Part shown: positions 6,686 through 13,940 of the stretch, piece by piece
Layout of the letters: every line of letters starts with the position of its first letter
Position numbering within the stretch: the stretch's first letter is position 1
Notes under the pieces: model-generated
Database searches by the model: none
Seen by the model: the letters and a program-made list of their open reading frames with translations, nothing else
Told to the model about the DNA's origin: nothing
Assembly (NCBI GenBank): GCA_002772605.1
Contig: PFDS01000008.1
Coordinates: 1-16,955 of the forward strand
DNA: 16,955 nucleotides
Origin: Candidatus Peregrinibacteria bacterium CG10_big_fil_rev_8_21_14_0_10_49_16
GTDB lineage: Bacteria; Patescibacteriota; Gracilibacteria; Peribacterales; Peribacteraceae
Direction: 5' to 3'
Made by a program: the position numbers and the translations under genes

Positions 6686-9600
6686 TCAGGTTTCTGCCTC
6701 TATGTTTATGTTCTCCTTCATACCTTCGACTCCGAAACGTTCCTTGAAGATTTCTCCCGTCGGGATCAGACGACCGATAATCACATTTTCCTTCAGACCC
6801 TGAAGAGAGTCTCGTTTTCGCGTAATTGCGGCCTCCACAAGCACACGAATGGTCTCCTGGAAGGACGCTCCAGCAAGCCAGGAATCCGTGGAAAGCGCCG
6901 CACGGGTGATGCCGAGGAGCAGCTGCTCGTAGGTTGCCGGCGTCTTTTTTTCCTCCTCCATCTCTGTGTTCTTCGTGTCCACATCCGCCTTCTCGGCCAC
7001 TTCTCCCGCAAGGAAGTCCGTCTCTCCTCCATCAATGATACGTACTTTCGAAAACATCTTTCGTACAATGATCTCTAAGTGCTTATCGTTAATCGTCTGT
7101 CCTTGTGATGCGTAAATATGCTGCACTTCATGCACGATGTACTTCTGCACGGGATAGACACCTTTCTTCTCTAACAGTTCTGCCAAGTTGAAGTGTCCAA
7201 GGTTGAGAGGATCTCCCATCACCACCGTGGATCCATTCTTTACCAGCAACGATTCGCGCGCACCAAATGTATACTCACGCGCCTGCCTTTCAAGATGTTT
7301 GACGTAAATCTTATTTCCTTCGATACGCGATACTTTACCTACCGTCGTTGCGCGCAGAACAGATTTATCGTGTTGGGAACGTGCAAGGATACCCTTCTCC
7401 TTGACGGTCTTTCCCATTTCAGTACTTACCTCATACCCCGGAGCAACAGTGTAGATATCTTCCGTACCTTCTTCTCCGCTGATATGCACCGTTACTTTTC
7501 CTCCCGAACGAGAAATCTGCACTTGCCCGGAAATATCTGCCAGCGTTGCCGCCGTATGTGGATTGCGCGCTTCAAAGAGTTCCTCCACGCGTGTAAGACC
7601 TTGCGTAATATCCGCCCCTTCTGCGACACCTCCCATGTGGAACGTACGCATTGTCAGCTGCGTGCCCGGTTCACCAATCGCCTGAGCCGCAATGATTCCC
7701 ACAGGTGTACCGATCGCTACCGTTTTGTTGTTTCCCATGTCGCGTCCGTAACACTTCTGACAAATGCCTCCACGCGTCTGACACGTCATCACGGAACGCA
7801 CATGGACTTCTTCTATATGTTTCGACTCAATTTTCTCGAGCATGCCTGCATCAATTTCGTCGTTCCTCTTCCCTATCTCCTCTCCACCGTGTGTCAAATT
7901 TTCCGCAAGCACACGACCGAAGAGTCGACTTTCAATTTTCTCACCAATGTCTTCCGATTCTGTACGCGTGACTGCGTGACTCTCCGTGCATCCGCAATCC
8001 TCTTCACGGATGAGGACATCCTGCACGGCATCAACAAGACGTCGCGTGAGATATCCCGCTTCCGCCGTCTTGAGCGCCGTATCGGATTTTCCTTTGCGTC
8101 CTCCATGCGTCGCGATGAAGTACTCCAACACGGAGAACCCTCCTTTGAGGTTACTCTGAATAGGAAGCTCAATCGTGCGTCCTGAAGGGTTGGCCACAAG
8201 CCCTTTCATTCCTCCAAGCTGCGTTACCTGTCCCCAGTTACCACGAGCACCGGAGATCACCTGATAGGAAATGTGGTTCTCTGCCTGCTTCTCAAACGCA
8301 TCAACCATCGCTTTTGATATGGCATTCTTCGTTTCGCTCCACAACTTCACCGCATTCATGTAGCGTTCATCCGCTGTGATGAATCCTTTCCAGTAGAAAT
8401 TGTTCAAACGGCGAATCTGCTCATTCGCATCAGCAAGCAGCTTCTCACGTTCTTCAGGAACAAGCACATCTGATGCGGCGAAGGACAATCCCGATTGCGT
8501 GGCAAACTTGAATCCCAAGTTCTTAATGCGATCAGCAAACATCACCGTCTCCTTTTCTCCCAAGAGTTCCAGCGACCGTGCAAGGGCTGCGCGCAGTTTC
8601 TTCTTGGTCATCGCTTCAGTCAGCCAGCCTAATTCTTTTGGCATAATCTCCTGGAAGTAGAGACGCCCAACGGATGTGTCGATGATCTCCCTCTCACCCT
8701 CGGTCTGCAACGAATCAACACGAACTTTAATCTTGGCCTGCAAATCTACCACGCTGTGATCATAGGCAAGGAATGCCTCATTGGGACAACTGAATACCAT
8801 CCCCTCTCCTTTCTTGCCATCGAATACAGCCGTGAGGAAGTAACACCCAAGCACCATATCCTGTTCCGGGTTAATAATCGGTTCACCTGCGGAAGGTTTG
8901 AGCACATTCGTGGATGATGCCATGAGCAGCCGAGCCTCCTCTTGTGCTTTCTCGGAGAGCGGCACATGGACAGCCATTTGGTCTCCGTCGAAGTCCGCAT
9001 TGAATGCACTGCAGGAAAGCGGGTGCAGTTGGATAGCCAACCCTTCAATGAGAGTAGGCTTGTATGCCTGGATTCCTAATCTATGCAGCGTCGGTGCACG
9101 GTTCAGCAGAACGTACTTGTCCTTAATCACCTCTTCCAAAATATCCCAGACTTCCTTTGTTCCATCTTGCACGAGCCGTTCTGCGGCCTTCACGTTGTGC
9201 GCGAGCTCGCGACGAATGATTTCACCAATGACAAACGGCTTGAAGAGTTTCATGGCCATTCCTTTCGGGAGTCCACACTGGTCAAGTTTGAGATGCGGAC
9301 CCACCACAATCACGCTACGTCCGGAGTAGTCCACGCGTTTTCCCAAAAGATTCTGACGGAAGCGACCCTGCTTCCCTTTCAACATGTCCGAAAGCGAGCG
9401 AAGTTTTCGACGATCTCCTGCTGTGAAGAGCGTCTTTCCTGCACGGGCGGAGTTGTTGAGAAGTGTATCCACGGATTCCTGCAACATGCGCTTCTCATTA
9501 CGACAGATGACTTCCGGCGCACCGATACTCATGAGTTTTTTCAAACGGGAATTGCGGTTAATCACGCGACGATAAAGATCGTTGAGATCAGATGCCGCAA

Positions 9601-10558
9601 AGCGGCCGCCATCCAACTGCACCATCGGACGCAGATCCGGCGGAATGACCGGTAGGCGCGTGGGGATCATCCACTCCGGTTTAATATCTGCCTGGATGAG
9701 CGCATTCACAAACTTCATGCGCTTCATGATTTTCTTTAACTTCTGCCCGCTGCTCTTCTCACGTTCTTTCTGCAATGCATCCGCCAGAGCTTTGAGGTCC
9801 AGCCCCATAACCACTTCACGCAATGCTTCCGCTCCCGTTCCCGCACGGAATACATGTCCGAACTTCATATTCATCTCGCGGAACTTGAGTTCCGAAAGGA
9901 CAGAGCCCCTGTCGAGATTCTTGAGATCTTCCAGTGCACCTTCATGGTTCTTCTTCACATTATCCAGTCGATCTGCGTACTCCTGGTCAAGGGCATCCAT
10001 CTGTTCGCGCGTCGCTTTACTCTCTTTGAGTCTCCTCTTGGATTCCTCATATTGGTTCTGAATCTGTCTCTTCTGCTGATCCATGGAACTCCCAAGATCC
10101 TTCTCCGCTTCTTTGCGCAGCTCAGTATCGACATCAATGACGACGTACGCTGCGAAGTAGACGATCTGTTCGAGCGTCTTGATCGGAAGATCGAGAAGAA
10201 GACCGAGGCGAGACGGCGTAGAACGCAGGAACCAAATGTGCGTTACCGGCACCGCGAGGTTGATATGTCCCATACGCTCACGACGCACAATGCTCCGCGT
10301 GACCTCCACACCACACTTCTCACAGATCACGCCTTTGTAACGAATCCCTTTGTACTTTCCACAGAAACACTGGAAGTTCTTGGTGGGTCCGAAGATGCGT
10401 TCACAGAAGAGTCCATCGGGCTCCGCACGCTGCGTGCGGTAATTGACGGTCTCTGCCTTGGTTACTTCTCCGCGAGACCAGGCGATAATATCTTCTGGAC
10501 TTGCGATGGAGAGGGCCACTGCGTCGAAGTTGTCGGTGGGAGCGTGGGGATGAGGCAT
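6686..10558 (-). CDS. rpoC: DNA-directed RNA polymerase subunit beta'
   Basis: This is the catalytic subunit of RNA polymerase, 1290 residues. NADFDGDQMAVH at about 518-529 carries the three Mg-binding aspartates. The N-terminal zinc ribbon has Cys64, Cys66, Cys79 and Cys82. The second zinc site is formed by a Cys near 856 (EDCGCTESHAV) and the CQTRGGICQKC group near 924. Residues about 145-220 form a long charged coiled-coil insertion (EKDLGSSMDQQKRQIQNQYE and on) in the clamp region; actinobacterial RpoC also has a coiled coil there. No large proteobacterial-type insertion appears in the trigger loop region. The MPHPHAPTDNFDAV start is typical, although no SD precedes it. rpoC normally follows rpoB; here it is the first gene of its run, with a divergent unrelated gene upstream, so it must have its own promoter within 10559-10720. 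Confidence 0.99.
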   Translation of the reverse strand: MPHPHAPTDNFDAVALSIASPEDIIAWSRGEVTKAETVNYRTQRAEPDGLFCERIFGPTKNFQCFCGKYKGIRYKGVICEKCGVEVTRSIVRRERMGHINLAVPVTHIWFLRSTPSRLGLLLDLPIKTLEQIVYFAAYVVIDVDTELRKEAEKDLGSSMDQQKRQIQNQYEESKRRLKESKATREQMDALDQEYADRLDNVKKNHEGALEDLKNLDRGSVLSELKFREMNMKFGHVFRAGTGAEALREVVMGLDLKALADALQKEREKSSGQKLKKIMKRMKFVNALIQADIKPEWMIPTRLPVIPPDLRPMVQLDGGRFAASDLNDLYRRVINRNSRLKKLMSIGAPEVICRNEKRMLQESVDTLLNNSARAGKTLFTAGDRRKLRSLSDMLKGKQGRFRQNLLGKRVDYSGRSVIVVGPHLKLDQCGLPKGMAMKLFKPFVIGEIIRRELAHNVKAAERLVQDGTKEVWDILEEVIKDKYVLLNRAPTLHRLGIQAYKPTLIEGLAIQLHPLSCSAFNADFDGDQMAVHVPLSEKAQEEARLLMASSTNVLKPSAGEPIINPEQDMVLGCYFLTAVFDGKKGEGMVFSCPNEAFLAYDHSVVDLQAKIKVRVDSLQTEGEREIIDTSVGRLYFQEIMPKELGWLTEAMTKKKLRAALARSLELLGEKETVMFADRIKNLGFKFATQSGLSFAASDVLVPEEREKLLADANEQIRRLNNFYWKGFITADERYMNAVKLWSETKNAISKAMVDAFEKQAENHISYQVISGARGNWGQVTQLGGMKGLVANPSGRTIELPIQSNLKGGFSVLEYFIATHGGRKGKSDTALKTAEAGYLTRRLVDAVQDVLIREEDCGCTESHAVTRTESEDIGEKIESRLFGRVLAENLTHGGEEIGKRNDEIDAGMLEKIESKHIEEVHVRSVMTCQTRGGICQKCYGRDMGNNKTVAIGTPVGIIAAQAIGEPGTQLTMRTFHMGGVAEGADITQGLTRVEELFEARNPHTAATLADISGQVQISRSGGKVTVHISGEEGTEDIYTVAPGYEVSTEMGKTVKEKGILARSQHDKSVLRATTVGKVSRIEGNKIYVKHLERQAREYTFGARESLLVKNGSTVVMGDPLNLGHFNLAELLEKKGVYPVQKYIVHEVQHIYASQGQTINDKHLEIIVRKMFSKVRIIDGGETDFLAGEVAEKADVDTKNTEMEEEKKTPATYEQLLLGITRAALSTDSWLAGASFQETIRVLVEAAITRKRDSLQGLKENVIIGRLIPTGEIFKERFGVEGMKENINIEAET

Positions 10559-10566
10559 AGTAATGA

Positions 10567-10587
10567 GAAGATAGAAGGTAGAAGGTA
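10567..10587. repeat. Heptamer tandem repeat upstream of rpoC
   Basis: GAAGATA, GAAGGTA, GAAGGTA lie in tandem (three 7-bp units, one mismatch). On the coding strand they give a pyrimidine-rich run ending 8 nt before the rpoC ATG, as in the array before rpsL. Confidence 0.7.
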
Positions 10588-10628
10588 GTCCTGAAGGAAA
10601 TTTTCACACGAAAACCCGCAGCTCCAGC

Positions 10629-10649
10629 TGTAAATCGTCTCTATTTACA
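10629..10649. promoter_or_regulatory. Inverted repeat, possible operator in the rpoC upstream region
   Basis: Perfect 7-bp arms TGTAAAT and ATTTACA are separated by 7 bp. The 21-bp spread, about two helical turns, suits a dimeric regulator. The rest of 10559-10720 holds no recognisable gene. A possible minus-strand rpoC promoter is TACAAT at 10678-10683, with a poor -35 at 10700-10705. Confidence 0.4.
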
Positions 10650-10724
10650 ACAGGAACTTCGGCGATGTATGAGAGGAATTGTAGGGATTTTTTTGGGGGA
10701 TGCAAGTACATTCATGCCAAAAAT

Positions 10725-10753
10725 TTGACAATTTAATAAAAATACTCTATAAA
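10725..10753 (+). promoter_or_regulatory. Strong sigma-70-type promoter for the gene at 10821
   Basis: A perfect TTGACA (10725-10730), a 17-bp AT-rich spacer and TATAAA (10748-10753, 5/6). The predicted transcription start is near 10760, leaving a leader of about 60 nt. Confidence 0.85.
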
Positions 10754-10763
10754 ATTACTTAGT

Positions 10764-10780
10764 AGTTGCACAGTGCAACT
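10764..10780. promoter_or_regulatory. 17-bp palindrome at the transcription start, likely operator
   Basis: AGTTGCACAGTGCAACT is a perfect inverted repeat with 8-bp arms about one central base. It lies just past the predicted start site of the 10725-10753 promoter, where a bound repressor would block initiation. As RNA it would also form a small hairpin in the leader. Confidence 0.6.
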
Positions 10781-10820
10781 GCATGCTATTTCACTACATC
10801 ACCAAGATGTGAGGTGTTCC

Positions 10821-11423
10821 GTGACGGAACTCAGTCAGAAAATCCGCACTGCTTTGCGCACCACGTGGCCGGGGATCGCCGACCGCGACCTGCTCTCCGA
10901 TCCGCGTTTCACCGGAGAAACGTTTCTCCGGGAAGCGATCCTACTCTTGGGTCTGCAGCAGATGACGCGTGTCATCGTGAAACTGCTGCCTGTCCCGCAA
11001 AAGCCGGAGGAACGGCTGCTGCGGGTGGTCGTCCACCCGGACGATATCCTCCAGGAGGGAGACATCACGGAAATCGGCTGGCTCACAACGGAACGCCAGC
11101 AGATCGTGCGACAGGAGTCGCGCCCGGACCTCGGACACGGCGCACAGGTGATGAGCCTGCAGAACGTCGCCGGGCCCATGCTGGATGCAACATCGATCAT
11201 TCGCGTCTCTCTCTCCTGGAAAGGAGCACCGGAGTTCGTGAACATGGTCCAGCAGCAATTCGGGCTGGACAGCGCCGACATGATTCCGGCGGCATTCCCG
11301 GATGATCTGGTTCGGGACCTCACCCGGGCCTTCATGGAAGATCTGAAAAATGGCAAGGCCGCCTTCTGGGGCTTCAAAGTCTACAGCAGCGATGGCGGCG
11401 AGGTGATCCTCGGTCTCAAATGA
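10821..11423 (+). CDS. Protein of unknown function, 200 aa
   Basis: The frame is open from 10773, but a GTG there would fall inside the operator-like palindrome. The GTG at 10821 is preferred because GAGGTG precedes it by 4 nt and the protein then starts MTELSQKIRTAL. The product is soluble, with no signal or membrane segment. An N-terminal helical part (about 1-65, with FLREAILLLGLQQMTRVIVKLLP) leads into a beta-rich middle (RLLRVVVHPDDILQEGDITE) and a C-terminal alpha/beta part (SIIRVSLSWKGAPEFVNMVQ, then AAFWGFKVYSSDGGEVILGL). No family was recognised and no catalytic motif is visible. It reads as more GC-rich than its neighbours. Its strong promoter and palindrome suggest tightly regulated expression. 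Confidence 0.7.
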   Translation: MTELSQKIRTALRTTWPGIADRDLLSDPRFTGETFLREAILLLGLQQMTRVIVKLLPVPQKPEERLLRVVVHPDDILQEGDITEIGWLTTERQQIVRQESRPDLGHGAQVMSLQNVAGPMLDATSIIRVSLSWKGAPEFVNMVQQQFGLDSADMIPAAFPDDLVRDLTRAFMEDLKNGKAAFWGFKVYSSDGGEVILGLK

Positions 11424-11445
11424 ATGAAGGAGGTAGTGAACAGCG

Positions 11446-11470
11446 CCCCGGCACACACGTGCCGGGGAGT
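11446..11470 (+). terminator. Possible terminator after the 200-aa gene
   Basis: A perfect 9-bp GC-rich stem CCCCGGCAC/GTGCCGGGG with an ACAC loop begins 22 nt after the stop. The following tract (AGTTTA) is poor in T, so termination may be inefficient. Confidence 0.5.
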
Positions 11471-11481
11471 TTACAATGGAG

Positions 11482-11487
11482 TATACT
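11482..11487 (+). promoter_or_regulatory. -10 element placed for a leaderless transcript of the gene at 11496
   Basis: TATACT (5/6) ends 8 nt before the ATG at 11496, so transcription should begin one or two bases before the start codon. No good -35 is visible because the preceding hairpin occupies that position. Confidence 0.45.
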
Positions 11488-11495
11488 TCTTTCCG

Positions 11496-11891
11496 ATGTT
11501 CCGCCTTCTGCTTGCTGCTTCCTTGGCCATCGGATTCGTCTCACTGATTTCACCCGTGGTACGCAGTATCACGGAACCGCCGGTACGGGAGGCGGCTTCG
11601 ATCGTTCAGGAAACAGCAGAAGAACTTGCTCGCGCTGGGAGCGGTACCCTTGCCGAATACGGCTCCGACATTCTCGATGCAAACCCATCCACGCTTCTGC
11701 ATGCATGGCAACGTTTCGTGCTGTTCACCAAAGATACTCGCCGGGAATACGAACGTCTCACGGGAGACGTACGACAGCGTGCAGACGATATCTCCACAGG
11801 CGTGGAAATGATTCAGGAAGGAAAGGGGCTGATAGAACAGGGAATACAGGGACGGGATGAACGTGAGACTGTAGAGACAGCTACACCGTAG
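11496..11891 (+). CDS. Membrane-anchored or exported protein of unknown function, 131 aa
   Basis: The frame is open from 11424, but that N-terminus would span the terminator-like hairpin. The ATG at 11496 starts a hydrophobic segment (MFRLLLAASLAIGFVSLISPVV), a signal anchor or signal peptide, and sits just after a TATACT box. The rest (about 30-131) is charged and almost certainly helical (VREAASIVQETAEELARAG, then RREYERLTGDVRQRADDI), perhaps coiled-coil. No family was recognised. Its stop is 3 nt from the stop of the convergent zinc-ribbon gene. Confidence 0.6.
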   Translation: MFRLLLAASLAIGFVSLISPVVRSITEPPVREAASIVQETAEELARAGSGTLAEYGSDILDANPSTLLHAWQRFVLFTKDTRREYERLTGDVRQRADDISTGVEMIQEGKGLIEQGIQGRDERETVETATP

Positions 11892-11894
11892 CGT

Positions 11895-12272
11895 CTACTC
11901 CTCTTTCTTCTTCACCTCTCTATCATCCTCCTGTTTGACCTCTCCAAACATCTTCTGAAAAGAACCGCCAGACTCTTTCACTGCATCACTGATACTCTTT
12001 GTATCCATACTCTCTGCACTCATCTGGCTGGATGCATTGAGAAGAAAACGGTTCTCATCTTCATGAGACGCCATTTTCACACCCTGAAGTGATGCATGAA
12101 GGACAATGTAGGCATCACATGTTTCACAACGAATCTTGAGTAACACGAAGTCGTTTCCCGTTAATTCAACCGCATCCAAATCCACGGGCACCTGCTTCCC
12201 ACACTGTGGACAGCGCATCTGTTGCTGGATCTTCTGTATGATCTGATGGAGGGTGTGGGGATCAAAATCCAT
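11895..12272 (-). CDS. Small zinc-ribbon protein, 125 aa
   Basis: The frame is open to 12692, but the upstream part is out-of-frame shadow of the plus-strand gene at 12337. The ATG at 12272 is supported by a strong promoter whose -10 ends 8 nt before it. Residues 21-52 carry two CxxC pairs (Cys21/Cys24 in MRCPQCGK, Cys49/Cys52 in IRCETCDAY), 24 residues apart, which is a typical zinc ribbon. An N-terminal amphipathic helix (HTLHQIIQKIQQQ) precedes it. Beta strands follow (YIVLHASLQGV), and the C-terminal 60 residues are hydrophilic, Ser/Glu/Lys-rich and probably disordered. The role is unknown; zinc ribbons of this kind bind nucleic acids or proteins. Confidence 0.8.
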   Translation of the reverse strand: MDFDPHTLHQIIQKIQQQMRCPQCGKQVPVDLDAVELTGNDFVLLKIRCETCDAYIVLHASLQGVKMASHEDENRFLLNASSQMSAESMDTKSISDAVKESGGSFQKMFGEVKQEDDREVKKKEE

Positions 12273-12280
12273 CTCTCCCC

Positions 12281-12309
12281 AGTATAGCAAAAAGGGTGTT
12301 TTACGACAA
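12281..12309 (-). promoter_or_regulatory. Promoter giving a leaderless mRNA for the zinc-ribbon gene
   Basis: On the minus strand TTGTCG (12304-12309), a 17-bp spacer and TATACT (12281-12286) with an extended TGC form a good promoter. The predicted start falls at about 12274, two bases before the ATG. The 64-bp spacer is shared with the divergent gene at 12337, which has only a weak TAAAGT box (12322-12327). Confidence 0.7.
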
Positions 12310-12336
12310 GAGAAAAGTGTGTAAAGTTCGGTTTGC

Positions 12337-12840
12337 ATGGCACGGAACCTCTCCCCTGTCGGCTTCCTCTTCGCTCTCATGATGTTCAGTGCAGTAGCCA
12401 TTCTCTCAATAAGATCTCCATCTCGGTCCTTTCTCTCTTCTTCTCTCACACACACAACACTTGCGTTCGAGAATAGTGCGCCGCAACATGTGAAACTCTC
12501 CCTCCAGCACGCGAGAGGGAATTCACTTATTGAACTCGAAAACCCATCGGATTCTGTTCTACTCTTCAGCACACCCGATTCATGGTTCCAATGGGAAATT
12601 CGTGGTGCAGATATTACAGAACTCCAAGAAGATCCTCCTTCTCTTGGATTCATTCGTTGGCATATTCCGCCACTTTCCACAGTATCGTTCACGGCAAAAA
12701 CGGTAACCCTTCCCCTTGCTGTTCATCATCCCGTTCCCCATATTCTCACACTCTCCGTGACAGAAATTAACCTGGATAGAGGCACATCACACAAAGGAAC
12801 CTACTTGCTGCAGCAAGAGACAAGGATGATTCAAAACTAG
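12337..12840 (+). CDS. Membrane-anchored protein of unknown function, 167 aa
   Basis: An N-terminal hydrophobic segment (residues about 8-25, PVGFLFALMMFSAVAILSI) is followed by a Ser/Arg-rich stretch, then a beta-rich domain (about 45-155) with SLIELENPSDSVLLFSTP and STVSFTAKTVTLPLAV. The beta-sandwich-like pattern suggests an extracytoplasmic domain held by a signal anchor. No family was recognised. There is no SD; a TAAAGT box ends 9 nt before the ATG, so the transcript may be leaderless. It is the first gene of a plus-strand cluster with purN, and the next gene starts 9 nt after its stop. Confidence 0.7.
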   Translation: MARNLSPVGFLFALMMFSAVAILSIRSPSRSFLSSSLTHTTLAFENSAPQHVKLSLQHARGNSLIELENPSDSVLLFSTPDSWFQWEIRGADITELQEDPPSLGFIRWHIPPLSTVSFTAKTVTLPLAVHHPVPHILTLSVTEINLDRGTSHKGTYLLQQETRMIQN

Positions 12841-12849
12841 ATTATTCTT

Positions 12850-13620
12850 ATGGAACTCATTCCCATCTCCACCGGCATCCTAAAACCAGGTGATGATATC
12901 GCCACAGTTGTGCAGCAAACAATACTGTTACACGAAGGAGACATTCTTGTGTTTTCCTCGAAAGCTGTTGCCACAGTTGAAGGGGCGCATATTGATCTGG
13001 CCGACATACAGCCTTCGCCGGAAGCATACTTGCTCGCAAAGGCGTGCGGTCAAACACCGGAGTCACGTGAAGCAACTCTGCAAGAACTTCATAGAATGAA
13101 TGGCAGGATAGCCGGAAAATGCCCGCGAGCACTCCTCACCGAACTTCAACCCAATGGAATGACACAAGGATCTATCCTCGTCGCAAGCGCCGGTCTTGAT
13201 CACTCCAATACGAAAGCGGGGACTGTCATTGGATGGCCAAGGGACCCAGTGGAATCCATACGAAGGCTGAGGAAGGTACTGGAAGTCGCCGTGATTCTCT
13301 CTGACTCCTGCCTTCGTCCCGCGCGCAAAGGCGTGACTGCTTTCGCCATTGCCGTATCAGGCATTAATCCTTTCCGCAGCGACATAGGCAGGCCGGACAT
13401 TTTTGGAAAACCACTCAAGATGACCGTGGAAGCCGTGGCTGACCAGTTGGCTACCGCAGCAAATATTCTCATGGGGAATGCAGATCAGTGTATACCCGCC
13501 GTTGTCATTCGCGACTCCGGCATCGCGCTCTCGGACTTCGAAGGATGGGTACCCGGCATTGAACCGGAACAAGATATCTTTCGAGATCTCACTCTTGCTC
13601 AGGCGAGAGAAATAGGCTAA
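12850..13620 (+). CDS. CofE-family protein (coenzyme F420-0:L-glutamate ligase-like)
   Basis: The 256 residues follow the CofE/FbiB-N pattern. GDDIATV lies at 14-20 and GDILVFSSKAVATVEG at 30-45. SAGLDHSNT at 113-121 is the family's AGvDxSN loop. SDSCLRPARKG lies at 151-161 (the family's sDs.GRpwR.G), and DIGRPDIFGKPLKMT at 178-192. In methanogens and actinobacteria these enzymes add glutamate to F420-0 using GTP, with metal ions bound around the Asp residues. No other F420 gene (CofC, CofD, CofG, CofH) is in the window, so the acceptor here is uncertain and may be another phosphodiester or lactate-type molecule. The family's Gly in sDs.GR is Leu here. No SD is visible. Confidence 0.85.
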   Translation: MELIPISTGILKPGDDIATVVQQTILLHEGDILVFSSKAVATVEGAHIDLADIQPSPEAYLLAKACGQTPESREATLQELHRMNGRIAGKCPRALLTELQPNGMTQGSILVASAGLDHSNTKAGTVIGWPRDPVESIRRLRKVLEVAVILSDSCLRPARKGVTAFAIAVSGINPFRSDIGRPDIFGKPLKMTVEAVADQLATAANILMGNADQCIPAVVIRDSGIALSDFEGWVPGIEPEQDIFRDLTLAQAREIG

Positions 13621-13633
13621 TGTATACGCCTCT

Positions 13634-13912
13634 ATGACGACTGTGCATGGCATCATCGAAGTACGGCAACCGCATCCTCACGAATCAGATACACTTAATG
13701 AGCGTGTTCAGCGTGTTGAACACCTCCTCCACGACACGGGTCTGGTCATGCCAGAAGTGAGGGCTAATGGCGACAAAATACGATTTGATGGTCCGGAAGA
13801 GGCGTTATTTACTGTCCTGAAACACTTAATCGAACACAGACTTGCATACAGACTGACGATAGAAAGCTTGGATCGGGTATCCCATAAGGAAATGGGATCG
13901 GATGGAGGATAG
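13634..13912 (+). CDS. Small protein of unknown function, 92 aa
   Basis: It lies 13 nt after the CofE-like gene, on the same strand. It is soluble: a short His-rich start, a helix (SDTLNERVQRVEHLLHDTG), a strand region (VRANGDKIRFDGP), another helix (EEALFTVLKHLIEHRLAYRL), then a strand. The alpha-beta arrangement suggests a compact domain of about 80 residues. The C-terminal tail is short and polar. No motif or family was recognised. Position and spacing favour co-transcription with purN, whose start is 28 nt downstream. Confidence 0.65.
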   Translation: MTTVHGIIEVRQPHPHESDTLNERVQRVEHLLHDTGLVMPEVRANGDKIRFDGPEEALFTVLKHLIEHRLAYRLTIESLDRVSHKEMGSDGG

Positions 13913-13925
13913 GTATGTGTCATCA

Positions 13926-13934
13926 TGTTACACT
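13926..13934 (+). promoter_or_regulatory. Extended -10-like element just before purN
   Basis: TGT-TACACT ends 6 nt before the purN ATG, so a transcript starting 7 nt downstream would begin on the start codon itself. The -35 region is poor and the gene may also be read from upstream. Confidence 0.3.
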
Positions 13935-13940
13935 GCAATC

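Noticed and set aside
7193..8185. 330-codon plus-strand ORF opposite rpoC
   Set aside because: It is a shadow of the rpoC reading frame, with low-quality composition and no ribosome binding site.
10773..10820. GTG at 10773 as start of the 200-residue protein
   Set aside because: It lies within the 17-bp palindrome, has no SD and adds a non-native-looking N-terminus; the GTG at 10821 is better supported.
12273..12692. N-terminal extension of the zinc-ribbon ORF to 12692
   Set aside because: The extension overlaps the plus-strand gene at 12337 and the divergent promoter; the internal ATG at 12272 has the promoter evidence.
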